From positions 496,001-560,000 of the forward strand of contig OOIN01000007.1 of assembly GCA_900323505.1 (NCBI GenBank): a DNA stretch of 64,000 nucleotides, read 5' to 3'. The DNA is from Ustilago trichophora (lineage: Eukaryota > Basidiomycota > Ustilaginomycetes > Ustilaginales > Ustilaginaceae). The notes beneath the pieces were generated by a model. That model worked only from the letters and a program-made list of their open reading frames with translations, made no database searches and had not been told where the DNA came from. Positions 19,095 to 31,277 of the stretch are shown piece by piece. The translations under genes were made by a program, and so were the position numbers. Each line of letters begins with the position of its first letter. Position 1 is the stretch's first letter.

Positions 19095-21956
19095 TGTGAT
19101 GATGTTGTTGATAGTTAGAGGCGCAAGGTTGAAGCGATGCTAGATGAAGAAGAGATGAGGAGAAAAATATCAAGGCCGGCTTGATCGAGATGGATGGCGA
19201 TGAATGCAGATAGCAGATAGATGCGTGGAGAGATACTTGTGCTTTGGATCAACCGGAAGCGCAAGGTTCAGAAAAAGTTGACGATGGAGGATATGCTACA
19301 GCGAGAGGTGGATAGATGGATGCGATGCGGATGATAGGAAAGGAGAAAGCGAGAACCGGCTCGTCTTGTCGGGTCGAGGAAACGCAAGATACACACAAAG
19401 AGGGGAGAGGGATGAGGAGATGGAAGAGGAAGGGAAGGAAGAGGGAAAGCGGAGCGATCAAGCAAAAGAAGGGAATGGGGAATGTGCTGCACAGCGAGTG
19501 CGAGGAGGCTTGAAAGAATCCATACTGCGCCTCTTGGCAGGCATCTCTCCCAAAGACCAGATGGACCCTATTGAGACAGACCGACAAACGCCCCGACCGA
19601 GCTGCCCTGACTCGCCAAAGCCAAGCCCGGTTGCGAGATCTATTTCCCCTAGTACTGGTACAGTGACTACTGCATCTCTGCTCTTTGATGAATTGCATAA
19701 AGGCTTCTGTCCTGTCTCAGCCCTTACTTGCTCAATGGCCGGATGGACCGTCTCTGATGACCAGCAAGCTCAAGCTTTGTGTGGTGTAGCGTATGTGATT
19801 TCATCGTGATGGTCGAGCAATCGTGACGGGTCCCTATTGCGACTTGCCAGCGATGTGGCAGTCCAGCAGCGTAAGAATCGACTGGCAGACCGGAACGCTA
19901 GCTGCCTTTGTCGGTACTGCCGAGCATGCGCTTTGGACGAGCCAAGGCGAAGAGGTGCATCTGCTCGGAAGCACTGCCGACGCGATCCAGTGAGTAGCTT
20001 GCTTGGCCTGCAGTCAGGAAACAGAGGTTCTATATCATCACCCTCGTTCCTTCTCTGCTGTCACGATTGGTCGGGCTCGGAGTGAATGGGAAGGGCAGGG
20101 CAAGGCAGCCAAGGCAAAAGTTCGCCGAGGAGGGAAACAAGGGATGCCTTCCAAGCGGATCGATTCAGGTGTAGCACATGTAGTGCCAGCGGTGAGGGTC
20201 TCTTGTGAGACTTCGCTTCGGCTGTCAAGCAAGCGAAAAAAGCAGATTGCGCATTTCGACTGCAGCAACTGCAAATGCGCACTGCTATTTCCCTACCGCG
20301 TGGTCCTCTTCATCAGTTCAAGCGACTCTAAGCTGCCAAACTGACACGCGACAGGCCAAAGAAGCCCACTGCTGGCAAACCCGACCGCTCATGTGCCGCT
20401 CCAATTTGGCAGGTGTGGGTCGAATTCGAAAATTGAAAATGAATGAAAGGGCATTTCCTCTTCTTAGCCGCCTACACTCTTTTACCGATGTCAATTCAGA
20501 TACGCGACACGCCAAACTGCTTCTCTGAACTGAGACCAACCTTGATTGGTGCTCGTTCCGACCCAGAGTCTTGGCAAGCATGGAAGATCGTATGGTTGTA
20601 CACTCACATGCCTCCGATGAAGCTGTGACTGATTGTAGAGACGAGTCAAAAGGGAGACAATGCAGTCACGATCGATCGAGTTGTGGCATTGAAAACGGAA
20701 TGGCCGAGGCAAGAAGGGGGGAAAAATCCCACTGTGCGTGTGTGGGTGGTGGACAGCGCATTGCTCGGTCAGATGCATGGAGTCCACAGCTTGGCGCATA
20801 CAAGCTTGCAATGTCCTCTCTTTGATTCCATTGCACTCCGCCACACGCCACTTTCCACTTTTTTTTTTTTTTTTTTTCCTTTCCCACCTTGAGCTGTCAT
20901 TCCGAGCCACACAGACAGCAGTGTGACGGTTCGTCGGGCCATCTTTCCATGCCGGTCAAAGCGTCAGCGTGAGATTTTGCTCCCGTTGATGCTCAATTGG
21001 GTCCACCCCTTTGTCTGTCTGCTGGCCCCTTGAATCTTGTCAAAGATCTCTTGGCGAACAGCCAAACCCTTGTTTGGTTGCAGACTGGAACGTTGCTGTT
21101 TGTTGCAACACAGCCGAGTCGGGTTGTCCGTTGAGCAGCGCTTTTCCCATGCAAAGCTTTCAAACGTGCAATGTCGCCCTTTCTCTCAGACGGTCAAATG
21201 GTAAACTTGCTCATCATTTCTCCTGTCTCATCGTAACAAATGCGCGCCTTTCTCAACATTGTTCCATCGTCCGTCGTCTGAGCCAGTGTCTAAGACAGAC
21301 GGCAGCGTATTGGGTAATATCAGTGAGTCGCCGCATCTATACGACAGGCTAAAGCTGTGCTAGGCGGGGCAAACATCAGTCTCATGTCAAGGGCTTGAGA
21401 CCAGAGAAGAGAGCGGGATGGAGGGCGCAGTGAGCGGTGATTGAAAGCAAGATCAGGTAAATGTTTCGTCCAAGCTCTATGATGGACAGTCAAACGCCAC
21501 AAGACATGCTCACAATAAGGAGGAAGCAAGGGAGAGCGTAAGGCGATTCGAACAGGAGAGCAGCGCCTTGCACCGTCCGGTTCCATCGCGATTTTTATTG
21601 CGCTCCCTTCTCTCTTCCACTTTTTTACGACTCAGGAGCGCGACAGGCTCTGGTTGCCGAAACGCGGCCCAAAATTCGACTTCCGCTCAACGCCCCGCCT
21701 TCCACCTTTAATCTTCTGCCCCATGGTCTCGCTCGCACTACCCTTTGACAGACAACCATACATTGTTCGGCGGCCCGTCTAGATTCTCTTTCGCTTTCTC
21801 CCTCTCCATTTGGGAGGGTTAAAGCCAGAGCGTTGCAAACGTGAAAGGGATCTAGGTTGCGAAACCCACGTGGTTCGTTTCATAGCATGATTGTGCGTAT
21901 CTGACATGAAAACGGAATGGAGCTGGGTAGCGGATATTCAGTTTGAGGAAAAAAGA
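19095..21956. other. 2.9 kb gene-poor intergenic region
   Basis: Upstream of the glucanase and downstream of the P-type ATPase. Short overlapping open frames lack any recognisable family. A T19 run lies at 20859-20877. No tRNA B-box with a pairing T-stem was found by eye. Confidence 0.5.
20859..20877 (+). repeat. Poly(T) run
   Basis: 19 consecutive T followed by CCTTTCCC. There is no neighbouring retroelement sequence. Confidence 0.8.
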
Positions 21957-24900
21957 CTACCAGGCCATCTTGGCAACAAATGAGCGTGGCCACTTCTGAA
22001 CGATGAACTTCCTCGCTTCTTCCAGCAGCAGCATGCCTACACCGAATGCCATGGGCAAAAAGTAATGCTCGACCGAGACACCTCTCGTCAAGAATACCTT
22101 CTGGAAAGCCGGAACGTAGCTGAGGAAGACCGCCACCAGCAATGACATTGCCATGGCTGGGAAAAGATACAGATTCTGCGTCGACTTTTTGCCCACGGGA
22201 GGCTGCTGGAAAATCGACCTCTTCTGCGTTCTCCAGCCGAGCAAGTTGAACCACTGCTGAATGACCAAGTTGAAAAAGTAGACCGCATTTGCTCGGTTGA
22301 GCACCTCGTTGAACAGGTCTGGGTTGTTTGATTGCACCTTGCCCGCTCCGTAGGTCAGCCACATGTCGGAGAAAGGAACTCCATGGCGTTCCATATACCA
22401 GAAAGCCATGGCGGCGCTGATCACGGTCAAAGGGATTCCCACAAAGAGATAGGCGTGCGTCAGAAGCCTCCAATCGGCCAAACGATCGGTCTTGACGTTT
22501 CGAGGTTTGCGCTTGAGCAAGTCGGCTTCCGGTTGCTCATGGACCAGGCTGAGCGAAGAAATGGCATCGGTACCAACGCAAACGAAAATCATTTGCAGGT
22601 TGCTCAGGATCTGAGGAAGACCAAAGAAGAAGCTGAGCAAGACGGCCCAAAGTTCGGCGATGGAGCCCGCTGGGAGGAGGTATCCTGTTGGAACGGCAAA
22701 TGGGCGTGCAGATTGGTCAGTACAATACTCTTTCTAGTAGAGATGATCGAGCAGAATGAGTGCGAAACCTACCAACCGTCTTCTTGAGATTGACAAACAC
22801 CAAACGACCGTAGAGCAAAGCATCAACGATCGACGAAAAGCTTTCCAACAGCACCATATCCGCCGCTTCCATCGCAACCGCACTTCCGCCACCCATTGCA
22901 ATTCCAATATCGGCCTGCTTGAGACTGGGTGCGTCATTGACACCATCGCCCGTCATGCCTACGCACTGATCGCGCGCCTGGAATTCTTGAACGATCCTGA
23001 GCTTCTGTTCAGGGGTAGTCCGGGAGAAAACAATCTCGTCGAATCGACAGATTTGCTCCCAATCCGCCACTTGAAGCTTCATCAGGTCTGTGCCGGAGAG
23101 GGAGAGGGCGTTTTGCGGACGGGCTTCGTTGTCTGCGTGCGTGTCGTAAATGGGTAGTTGGATCGAGTGGAGGTCGTCGTAACGGAGGACCTTTTCAGAG
23201 GTGATGATGCCACATTGACGAGCGATGGCTTCGGCGGTGAGTTGGAAATCGCCAGTAACCATAAAGAATCGGATGCCGGCGCCGCGACATGTGGCGACGA
23301 CGGAAGGGATCTCGGGTCGAGGAGGGTCGACGATTCCTACCAATCCGACAACGGTCAGATCGGTGTTGGCGGTCATGACTGCATCTTCGAGCGGCATAGT
23401 GGTGTCCAATTCTCCAGCACGGATGATCTTGCGCGCGAGCAACAGCACTCGTTGACCACGACTCGACCACATCGACTGCATCGCTACGATTGATTCCTTG
23501 ACGATGTCAGTCAGAGGTACCACCTCTCCCGATGCATCCAGAGCCGAAGAAGCGCGTTTGAGCAGTACATCTGGTCCTCCTTTTGCCAGCAGAATCTTGT
23601 CTTCGGCAGCGTTGAACTGTGCAGCTTCCTTGACGGACATGACAGAAGCAACTGTCTTCTTGGCGATTGCCGCACCTTCCTGTGCTTCTCCACGAAGACC
23701 AACGAGCTGGAGCATAAACTTGTTCTTCGAGTTAAAGTTGAGCCTGTACTCTGTATCCCAGGGCTTGTTGGTGTCCTGCACGTTGCGGATCTGTTCGGCC
23801 ATTTTCAGAACAGCCGAATCCGTCGCGTCTCCATAGACTTTCCTCTCGGTCACCGGTAGTGACATGGTAGCAGCGTCAAAGACAGCAGCGTTGCAGACGG
23901 CACCTACAAACTGGAGCTGTGCGAAAGCGTGTCCGACGGGTGCACCCGTGTTGACGTGATCCCTGGCATCGGTTGGCGTGCTCTCGAATCCCAACACGCC
24001 AACGCTGGTGGCTGTCATGCAGTTCGAAGTGAGTGTACCGGTCTTGTCTGAGCAGAGCACAGAGACAGCGCCGAGTGTTTCGCACGTTGACAGCTGCTTG
24101 CAGAGAATCTTTGCCTTGGACATCTTTTTGGCGATGACCGTGAGCGACAGTGTCACTGCAACAGGCATGCCTTCGGGGAGGAAAGCGACCATGATGGAAA
24201 CAATATTGACGAGGAGCTGCGAGACCGAGATGAAGTTTGGATGCTTGGGTCGGAGATAAGCAGCCCAGATGATGACGCAAACGACGGCAAGGAAGACGGC
24301 AATGGCTGCAATGGTGAGGACAAAGAATCGCACTTCCCGCTCGAGCGTGGTAAGTCCAGCTTTGGGGCGGTTGGTCATGGCAGCAATGCGTCCGAAAACG
24401 GTATTGTCACCAGTGGCAACGACTACACCAATCGCTGAGCCAGAAACGCAGCTGGTACCGGCAAGGGCAATGTTGCGCGTCTCGAGGTAGTTCTCGTCGG
24501 TCATATCGACGGTTCCTGCGATGGCCTCGGCTTCACCGGTCACAACACTGCGATCGAACTTTGCTTCCGAGCAAGAGATCAACCTGAGATCGGCAGCGAT
24601 CTTGTTACCGAGCGAGACAACGACAATGTCACCCTGCACGAGGTCGGGTGCTTGGATGCTGCTATGCGAGCCATCGCGGATAGCGGTGACGGCGTCGGGA
24701 AGCATTCCTGCGATCGAGTCCATGATGCGCGACGTGCTAAAATCCTGCCATGCGTTGAAGAAGGCTTGGATCACCACTACCACCAGCAGAACCACGGCAA
24801 GAGCGAGGTTGGAGGTTTGCGGATTGGGCTCACCAAGAGGCTTCCATGCGATAAAGGCGAGAATCGAACATCCGACGAGCAACGTTCCGAAGCCTCCAAA

Positions 24901-25422
24901 GACGTACCCGATAATCTTACGAAAGAGCCGCTTAGGAGGCTTGGACATGACGTTTTTACCATACTGCTTCAATCTCCTTTCCACCTGGGCGGAGTCCAAA
25001 CCGGAACCGGCCGATGTGGCAGTACGAGTTAGTGCCTCGCTGACATCAATACGATGCCAGTCGAGATCGGAGAGTTCCTTGGCGGCTTTTTGACCCTTTT
25101 CGCGCTTGTCTTTGGCATCTGCGAGTCCGCCTTGAGAAAGCTGGATGGAGAGGGTTCGAAACTCGACGGGAACCTTGGCGGAGGGTTCGATGCGAGAGGG
25201 TCCGCGGAGCGAGGCAGCGATGGAATGGGTGCGTTCGAGTCGACGCTGTTGGTTGGTGGATTCATCGAAACGAGTGGTCTGTCGTACACTGGCGAGGTTG
25301 GTGCCGAAGCTGAGAGAGTGGCCGAGCTTTTTGGAGCCAGAGGTGGGAATGTGGGTGGCTTTCTCGATATCATCCTTCTGCTCCGAGGAGCCGCTGCTGG
25401 AGGAGCGTGAGAGAGGCGCCAT
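21957..25422 (-). CDS. P-type ATPase, Na/K-ATPase alpha-like (type IIC-like)
   Basis: Two exons (22773-25422 and 21957-22684), donor GTAGGT and acceptor CAG, intron 88 nt, giving 1125 residues. The join yields NLKKTVGYLLPAGSIAELWA across TM5, as expected. Visible motifs are TGE in VVTGEAEA (about 295), PEG in TM4 (VAFLPEGMPVAV), phosphorylation Asp459 in CSDKTGTLTSN, KGGPDVLLKR in the nucleotide domain, and TGDGVNDAP (about 824). NAWQDFSTSRIMDSIAGMLP and ETRNIAL resemble animal Na/K-ATPase. The enzyme pumps cations across the plasma or an internal membrane. Two positions depart from Na/K pumps: TGES is TGEA, and TM6 reads CVGTD instead of IDLGTD. The fungal ACU-type or ENA-type alkali pump group is an alternative. 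The cytosolic N-terminus is long, about 170 residues. Confidence 0.88.
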
Positions 25423-26372
25423 CTTGCGATACCAGGGTCAGCAGATGGTGTTGCAGTCGGGCGAGCGTTTGGAAAGTCGAGGGGTGCGAAGATGAAGCTG
25501 AAGAGGTGAATCGGGTGCGTTTAAGTATGTTTCCCAATTCACTAGCAGAGGGTTATAGCTTCGCACACGTATGTTCATGAGTCCAAGATATACACACTTT
25601 CAGTGGCGCGCACCGTTAAATGAAGTGGGGCACCAGGTACAGTACATGGAACAAGGAGCGAAGCAGAAACAAGCTTGGACAGCGAGAGGTCCAAAAGCAA
25701 GGGTCTAAGCAACGACTTGGTCGCGGACAGAGGGCAAAGGATACAGGGCAGGCGAATATAGTATTGTATTGTATGCAGCAAGATCCACCTCGCTTGTGTT
25801 GTTCTCGAAGCAGTGCAAGAGGGTCAAGGGGTTCCATCCCTCTTTGGCCTTTTCTCGTGGGCAACACACAACACAGTAGCGGAAATCGCTCTACGACGGC
25901 TGTAGCTCGAGTGGGAGGAGCGCACGGTGTGTAGCGCAAAGCAAAGCTGTGTACAAGACTCTGTATGTTAGCCCACACCGCCATCAGAGTAAGCTGGGTT
26001 GAGGGCTGTGGCGCCGAGGTGAGGGAAAAGGGTTTGTTTTCTGTTTTCTATTTTCTGTTTTCCGTTTTTCGGGTCGCACAAAGAACAGCTGTCAAGCTGT
26101 GAAAATCTGGAAAATTGCATTTGACTTGCCGGCGGCTTCTAGACCCTCGACCCTCAACCCTTGCTTGCCCTTTCGCCCCCTCGCCTCGCTGTTTGCATCG
26201 CGTCCTGAGCGCCTGTCTTTATTGGTAATGCTGATTACAGTTTAGGCTGGGTTCATGTGGAAAGGCAGCAGATTGAGGCAATATGGCTCCCTTGAGGCCA
26301 TGAGGAGACTGCACAAACGTGTATAGTATTCCAAAAATTCCGATTATAATGCTTATGAAGAGAGCAGCCGAC
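25423..26372. other. Intergenic region between P-type ATPase and 5S rRNA gene
   Basis: 0.95 kb. It contains GTACAGTAC at 25637-25645 and T-rich tracts (26035-26070). No gene was recognised. Confidence 0.5.
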
Positions 26373-26490
26373 ATCTGCGGCCATAGAACCTTGAAAGCAC
26401 CGCATCCCGTCCGATCTGCGAAGTTAAGCAAGGTATCGCCTAGTCAGTACTGCGGTGGGGGACCACGCGGGAATCCTAGGTGCTGCAGTT
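26373..26490 (+). rRNA. 5S ribosomal RNA
   Basis: A 118-nt match by eye to basidiomycete 5S rRNA. The 5' end is ATCTGCGGCCATAGAACC, then CACCGCATCCCGTCCGATC, GTTAAGC, and GGGGGACCACGCGGGAATCC, ending GGTGCTGCAGTT. The first and last eight or so bases pair as helix I. The internal control region (A-box side AGTTAAGC, C-box side GTACTGCGGTGGGGG) is intact. A T9 run begins four nucleotides downstream. It stands alone between protein genes rather than in an rDNA repeat, a common fungal arrangement. Confidence 0.95.
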
Positions 26491-26794
26491 CTCTTTTTTT
26501 TTCGTTTTTTGGCCCTTTTCTTGATGTTGGCTGCGATTTTGTCGCCTCAATTGTTTTTTACCTTTTTTTTTCCGTTTTTCGTTTTTGGAATGCTGATCTT
26601 GTGGTTGGATCTGAGATTCGGCCCGATATGACGGGCGACTAAGGAAGATTTAGGGTCTGTGCGACGTTCAGGGTCCACTCTTTGTTCTTCCTAGTCATGA
26701 GATCTTCTCTGCCCCCACATCAGAGCACACACCACACAATATCCTCCCCACCTTTTGGCACCACACCACCATTGCCCGCAGTTTACTGGCAACG
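26491..26794. other. Spacer and IPK1 leader
   Basis: T-rich sequence after the 5S gene, then a C/A-rich leader to the IPK1 start. No other feature. Confidence 0.5.
26494..26502 (+). terminator. RNA polymerase III terminator of 5S gene
   Basis: Nine consecutive T residues just after the 3' end of the 5S gene, with further T runs following. Confidence 0.85.
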
Positions 26795-28270
26795 ATGCCG
26801 CCGACACCCTTCCAGCCGACGCACCAAACGCCGTTCAAGTCGACCATCTCGTCCTCTCAGCAGTCGCGTGTCCACCACACACCGTTCGAAGTGGAACCCT
26901 CTACTCAGATCTCCATCTCGGACATCGATCCTTCAGAGTGGAAGTATCACGCTGAAGGTGGAAAGAATGTCCTTCTCTCTTTTCTCCCATCTTCAGGCAA
27001 TGGCCCTTTTGTGACTTCTGCCTGCACCTATGCCTTGCGCATTCCCAAGAGCCATCCATCCGAAGCGCAACCAGAAGACGAGGACGAAGAAGCGGACCAG
27101 TTCACAAACGACATCATCATCCCGCTCCTTGGCTCCCCTCACGTCCTACCCAAATGCCTCCGAATCCCCATCCTGACGCCGAGAGACAGGGACATCATCG
27201 ACACCCTCTCAGCACGGATCGAAATGCAACGTCCAGCTTCTCGACGTGCCCACCCTGCCCGGATTCGCGCAGAATCGCTCTCCTGCATCTACGCGGTAGA
27301 GGACGTCACTGCCCCCTCGACCTCCTCTTCTACAGCAGGGGTGCTATGTGTGGAAATCAAGCCCAAATGGGGCTTCCTACCCCGCATCGATTCGATCCCA
27401 CCCAGCTCGCCAAACGTTGAAGTCAAGGCTAAATTCTCCCGCTACCGCATGCATCGCGTGCTAAAGGACGGGCACATGTCCAAGGAGAAGTTTCAAGAGC
27501 TCTACGATCCTCTGGACATATACAGTGCAGATCAGAAGCGCAAGGAAAAGGCAGTAAGGGCGCTCTGGAAGGATTGGAACGAGACCAAGGGAAAGACGAA
27601 CAATCTCAGACTGTTCTGGAATGGGGCGATTGTGAGTCCTGATGACACCGCTACGCTCAATGATGTTGCTCAATTTCTCGCGCCACAATCGGGAAAAGAT
27701 GATGAAGCACTACTGGGAGCACTTTCGAACCGACTTGTTGCAGAGCTGTCCAAAACAACCCTACCAAACGTAGCAGGAGAGCCAAATGCAGCAACCATCC
27801 TATCCCGTCTCTCTCATCTCCAAGCCTCCCTTGACCCACTGGACGTCGAAGGCCTCTCCCAACTCTGGCTGCACCGCACCCAGTCCCACACTCTCGGCCA
27901 GCTCCCTACCACAACCAATCCAGCCTCGCTTCCTGCTGCCCTCATATCCCCCCTCCCCGTCTCTCTACTCTATCCCGTCCTCGAACCGTTCCTCACATCG
28001 TCCTCAACCGCCGAGGTGAAACTGGAAGATGCTATGCAGGCATTCCTAGTATCAGCCACTTTCAAAGACTGCTCCATGCTCATCCGATTCTCCCGTAACC
28101 CAGATGAGGAAGGTGGGAAAGTTGAGGGTGAGACAAAGCTGGTCGACTTGGACAGGAAGCCATTTGAAAAGCTGGAGAGTATGCAAAAGATCGATGGCGA
28201 GGTATGCGCTGCTTTCCTTGCCTGGCTTGGGACCTTGTCTGGCGCTCCAGAGGCCTCGATTGCGCCTTAA
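26795..28270 (+). CDS. IPK1: Inositol-pentakisphosphate 2-kinase
   Basis: A 491-residue single-exon protein. The family signature [11 protein letters not shown] lies near residue 187, followed by [13 protein letters not shown] and a C-terminal [19 protein letters not shown] (about 450), which matches the catalytic Asp-x-Asp and ATP/metal-binding segment. The N-terminal lobe starts at [20 protein letters not shown], containing the GG-AN-like nucleotide loop. IPK1 makes phytate (InsP6) from InsP5 in the nucleus, supporting mRNA export and pyrophosphate-inositol signalling. The start is the ATG in AACGATGCC. Two in-frame upstream codons are non-ATG. An acidic EDEDEE stretch near residue 95 is a fungal insertion. 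Confidence 0.92.
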   Translation: MPPTPFQPTHQTPFKSTISSSQQSRVHHTPFEVEPSTQISISDIDPSEWKYHAEGGKNVLLSFLPSSGNGPFVTSACTYALRIPKSHPSEAQPEDEDEEADQFTNDIIIPLLGSPHVLPKCLRIPILTPRDRDIIDTLSARIEMQRPASRRAHPARIRAESLSCIYAVEDVTAPSTSSSTAGVLCVEIKPKWGFLPRIDSIPPSSPNVEVKAKFSRYRMHRVLKDGHMSKEKFQELYDPLDIYSADQKRKEKAVRALWKDWNETKGKTNNLRLFWNGAIVSPDDTATLNDVAQFLAPQSGKDDEALLGALSNRLVAELSKTTLPNVAGEPNAATILSRLSHLQASLDPLDVEGLSQLWLHRTQSHTLGQLPTTTNPASLPAALISPLPVSLLYPVLEPFLTSSSTAEVKLEDAMQAFLVSATFKDCSMLIRFSRNPDEEGGKVEGETKLVDLDRKPFEKLESMQKIDGEVCAAFLAWLGTLSGAPEASIAP

Positions 28271-28465
28271 TTCAGCAATGTATGTCGTTCTTCTGAGACT
28301 GCCGTGTGATCATCGCGAGCGTGCGTGCATGCGTGCTTGTGAGTTCATTCGCAAGCGGGGGCTCGAACCAGTCATGCCAAGTGTGCGGGGACTTGTGTGT
28401 AAAAGTGGTGCTGTTCATTCGTATCTATAACAAGAGGTATCCTTCATTCGTGCGTTGAAATTATT

Positions 28466-28833
28466 TTATACTGCTTTCGAGTCTTCTGCTCCACTTCTCG
28501 CCTGCGCCAAGAAGATCTGCTTCTCCCTCTCCATCGTCTCCTCGCTCGTACTGACCCAATAACGATCGAGACAAAAAAACCTTGTCAGCATCTAACAGTC
28601 TCATTGGATGGTTCAGGAAAAGAGGCTACTTACTATACGCGCAAACATTCGCCCAAAGCCTTCTTCTGATCTCTACAGCTCCAGAGCATCGAAATGGTGC
28701 GGGTCTTGGAACATTCCACAAAGGCCTCCATCTGTTCCTTGCACTCTTTGAGCGCTTTGGCTTTTTGTTGCTTCATCAGGGTATCTGCTTCCCTGTTGGA
28801 GAGAATACGTTGTTGCTGTTGCGGAGCCGACAT
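28466..28833 (-). CDS. CMC1-like twin CX9C mitochondrial protein
   Basis: Two exons: 28634-28833 and 28466-28550, donor GTAAGT, acceptor CAG, 83-nt intron, 94 residues. The CHCH fold signature is complete: C31-x9-C41 and C53-x9-C63. The intervening CSKTRTISMLWSCR matches the CMC1/COX-assembly pattern. The tail after splicing reads RVYTSEETMEREKQIFLAQA, ending AV. Such proteins are imported by Mia40 into the mitochondrial intermembrane space and chaperone copper/COX1 assembly. A poly-Gln run near the N-terminus (MSAPQQQQ) is short. Its 3' end is convergent with IPK1, 195 nt apart. Exact CMC1 versus other CHCH member (for example CMC2/COA-type) is inferred. Confidence 0.85.
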
Positions 28834-29601
28834 CGTTGCAATGTATTCTGTTTGAGAAGGATGGAAGGTGTTGGGAGGAAGAGAGAGAGAGAGAGGTAAT
28901 GAAAGATGGTCGGTAGGAAGACGTGGTTGGCAGTTGATGCAGCAACAAACAGGGTTTAGGGAAAAAGAAAAACAAGTCGGTGTGGAGGAATGCGAAGCGA
29001 AGCGAAGAGCGGAAGATGTCGGTTTCTCGCGCGTATGCTGAGCAAAGAAATCATGTCTCATCCACAGCCATCGCCTCGCCTCAATGGCTTTCCAACGAAC
29101 CCATACTCGAGATGCCTTTCACCCACGATCCCGCTGACGGCCCTCGTATCGCACCACTATAGATGAGGGTCGTGCAAGAACAAGACATCTCGGAGCGCAT
29201 TTCGAAGCCGAGTTGCATCTCGGATGCCTCGGGCAACGATTCCATCTCTACGCCCGTTCAGAATACGTCGTCTGTTGCTTCTTGTGCTCTTCAACATCTC
29301 AGCTCACAACGCGATTGTCTCTCTCTTTCTCTCTCTCGAGCACTCAAATCACCACAAGGCAACTGGAGCCACACGCATCAAATGATTGGAGTCAATCCCT
29401 GAGATCATTGCATTTTCGAAAACAGGAGATGTTGTGCGGGGGGCATCATTGTACAGAGAAGGAACGGGTTGCTGGACAACCCCTTTTGTTTTCGACTATA
29501 AAAAAAGCCAAAAGAATATAGGTGGTGAGCTTGTGAATCCAAGCTACAATGCTAGCGGTGTGAATGAAGGATGATGATGAAGAGATTAGGATTGCGTCTA
29601 T
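28834..29601. other. Intergenic region CMC1-like to eS1
   Basis: 0.77 kb upstream of the CMC1-like gene and downstream of eS1. It has a short GA-repeat (28884-28896) and nothing else recognised. Confidence 0.45.
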
Positions 29602-31277
29602 TTAAACCGAGGTGAGGGGAGCGGGCTCCTTGAACTCGGTGTTCTTGGCCTTGACACCAGCGTCCTCGGCACCAGCGATGGCAGCACCACCGTGAACCTC
29701 GAGGAGCTTGTTAAGGTCGTCCTTGGGTGCCTTGAGAACCTTGACCTTGCGGACGTAGACGTCCTTGAGGGGGAAGATGCCCTGGGTGGCCTTCTCAACC
29801 TCGCGGCCGATAACCTCGGGGATGAGCTTGGCAACAAACTCGCGCAGGTCGCACGAGTTGGCCTCACGCTGGACAATCTCGAACATCTTCTGGCGGATGG
29901 CGCGGATGTGGGATGCCTTGGCGTAGGTGTTCTTCTTGACCTGGTTGGCACGCTTCTTGGTGAAAGCAATGACAAAGACTCGGAGGAGGTAGCCATCGGT
30001 GGTCTTGACGTCCTGGTGAGCCTCGATGAGCGACTGCCACTTGCGAACGAGCGAGCGGAGCTTGTCCGAGGTGAAGTCCATGCCGTAGAAGTTGGTGAGG
30101 CAGGTACGGCCCTGGATACCGTCGACCTTCAACTTGAACTTGCGGTAGGCCTGCTCGTCGTCCTTGTTAAGGTCGGCGAGGGAAGCCTCGACGATGCGGC
30201 CCTTGAGCGAGTCATCGGCGTTCTTGAGACCCTGGGATCGGTTGACAAAAGTCTTGCCGACGTTGCGGTTCTCGAAGAAGGTGGGTGCCTTGATGTCGTA
30301 CCAGTCCTTGCGGGTGAAGGGGTCGACAGCCCTCTTCTTCTGACCCTTGCCCTTGGAGAGCTTCTTGTTCTTTCCGACAGCTGTTTGATGTGAAACGGGA
30401 AAAAAAAAGTCAGTTACAGTGTTCGTCGGCATTGAGGGGGAATCCAAGCCAGCAATGGATGATGGTTCCGAGTTGCAGGTTTGGGTCCTGAGAATAGCAA
30501 AGCCAATCCGTATCGCATCCGTGGTGATTGACAACGGTTGGCGCGGAAGTGCTGAAAGTGTTGTCGAAAAAGTGATGCCAGGAAGGTGGAGAACGCAAAG
30601 ATGGCGGTGGAGTGGCATGGGAAGTTCGGAGGCGGTTGGACTGTCGCACCTATGTCGAAGGCAGTTGCCAGCGAATTTTGACAAAGGTGCTATCTAGGTT
30701 TGCTTGGTAGAGTTGCATACGCTGGCGAACGTGGGGAATAGACTGTCGGACGAAGCGAAGATGATCCGCAAGTGTGCTGCTGACTGATCCAAGATGGAGC
30801 GTCAAGCTCAATGTGAAGGCGAATCTCGCCATCGTCGACTTCAAGTCCAAGTGCTGGGCAAACTCTGCGTAGGCAATCCATGATGCCTGCCTTCTTGGCC
30901 AATCTCTCATATAAACCAGCTTTGCATGTCCAAGGACCTTCGATGTGTCATGATAAAGTTTAAACTTCGACTCCGACCATGTCCTCAAGGCATGAATGAA
31001 ACTTTGCCTATCGATGTCCTCCATTGCGGAGCGGGATAGATGCGATGTGGTGTCTGTCGTGAAGAGTTGTACGATTGTTGCTGCTGTGGCGAGTATCGTT
31101 GCGACCATTCTGTCACGCAAATCATTATCATCGTACTTGGTGTGCCAATGGTGCTCAATTGAGGCTGATTCGAGCTGCGGGAGTCTGCGATGATGCTGGT
31201 GTGTTGTCGTGTTGCCATTGTCATGTGTTGGATGCGGTAGGATTGGCGATTGCTGCTTGCGGTGATCACTTACCCAT
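29602..31277 (-). CDS. RPS1: 40S ribosomal protein S1 (eS1), split after ATGG by a long intron
   Basis: Exons 31274-31277 (just ATGG) and 29602-30380. The 893-nt intron has donor GTAAGT and acceptor CAG, and restores [18 protein letters not shown], the exact eS1 N-terminus. The product is 260 residues. Body motifs are [60 protein letters not shown] and a C-terminal EGPA-like tail (KEPAPLTSV). eS1 lies at the mRNA exit site of the small subunit. Start-proximal long introns are usual for ribosomal genes in several fungi and may support expression. The intron itself shows no obvious snoRNA C/D boxes by eye. It is head-to-head with eS7. Confidence 0.95.

Noticed and set aside
17694..19118. 474-codon plus-strand open frame across the GH16 gene
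   Set aside because: It is a shadow of the GC-rich, repetitive linker and catalytic domain of the real minus-strand gene, with no family match.
28345..28380. tRNA-like GGCTCGAACCAG (minus strand GGTTCGAGCC B-box)
   Set aside because: The five bases on each side do not pair as a T-stem and no A-box or acceptor stem is found.
30650..31120. 156-codon minus-strand frame inside the eS1 intron
   Set aside because: No recognisable family, and splice sites place it in the intron.
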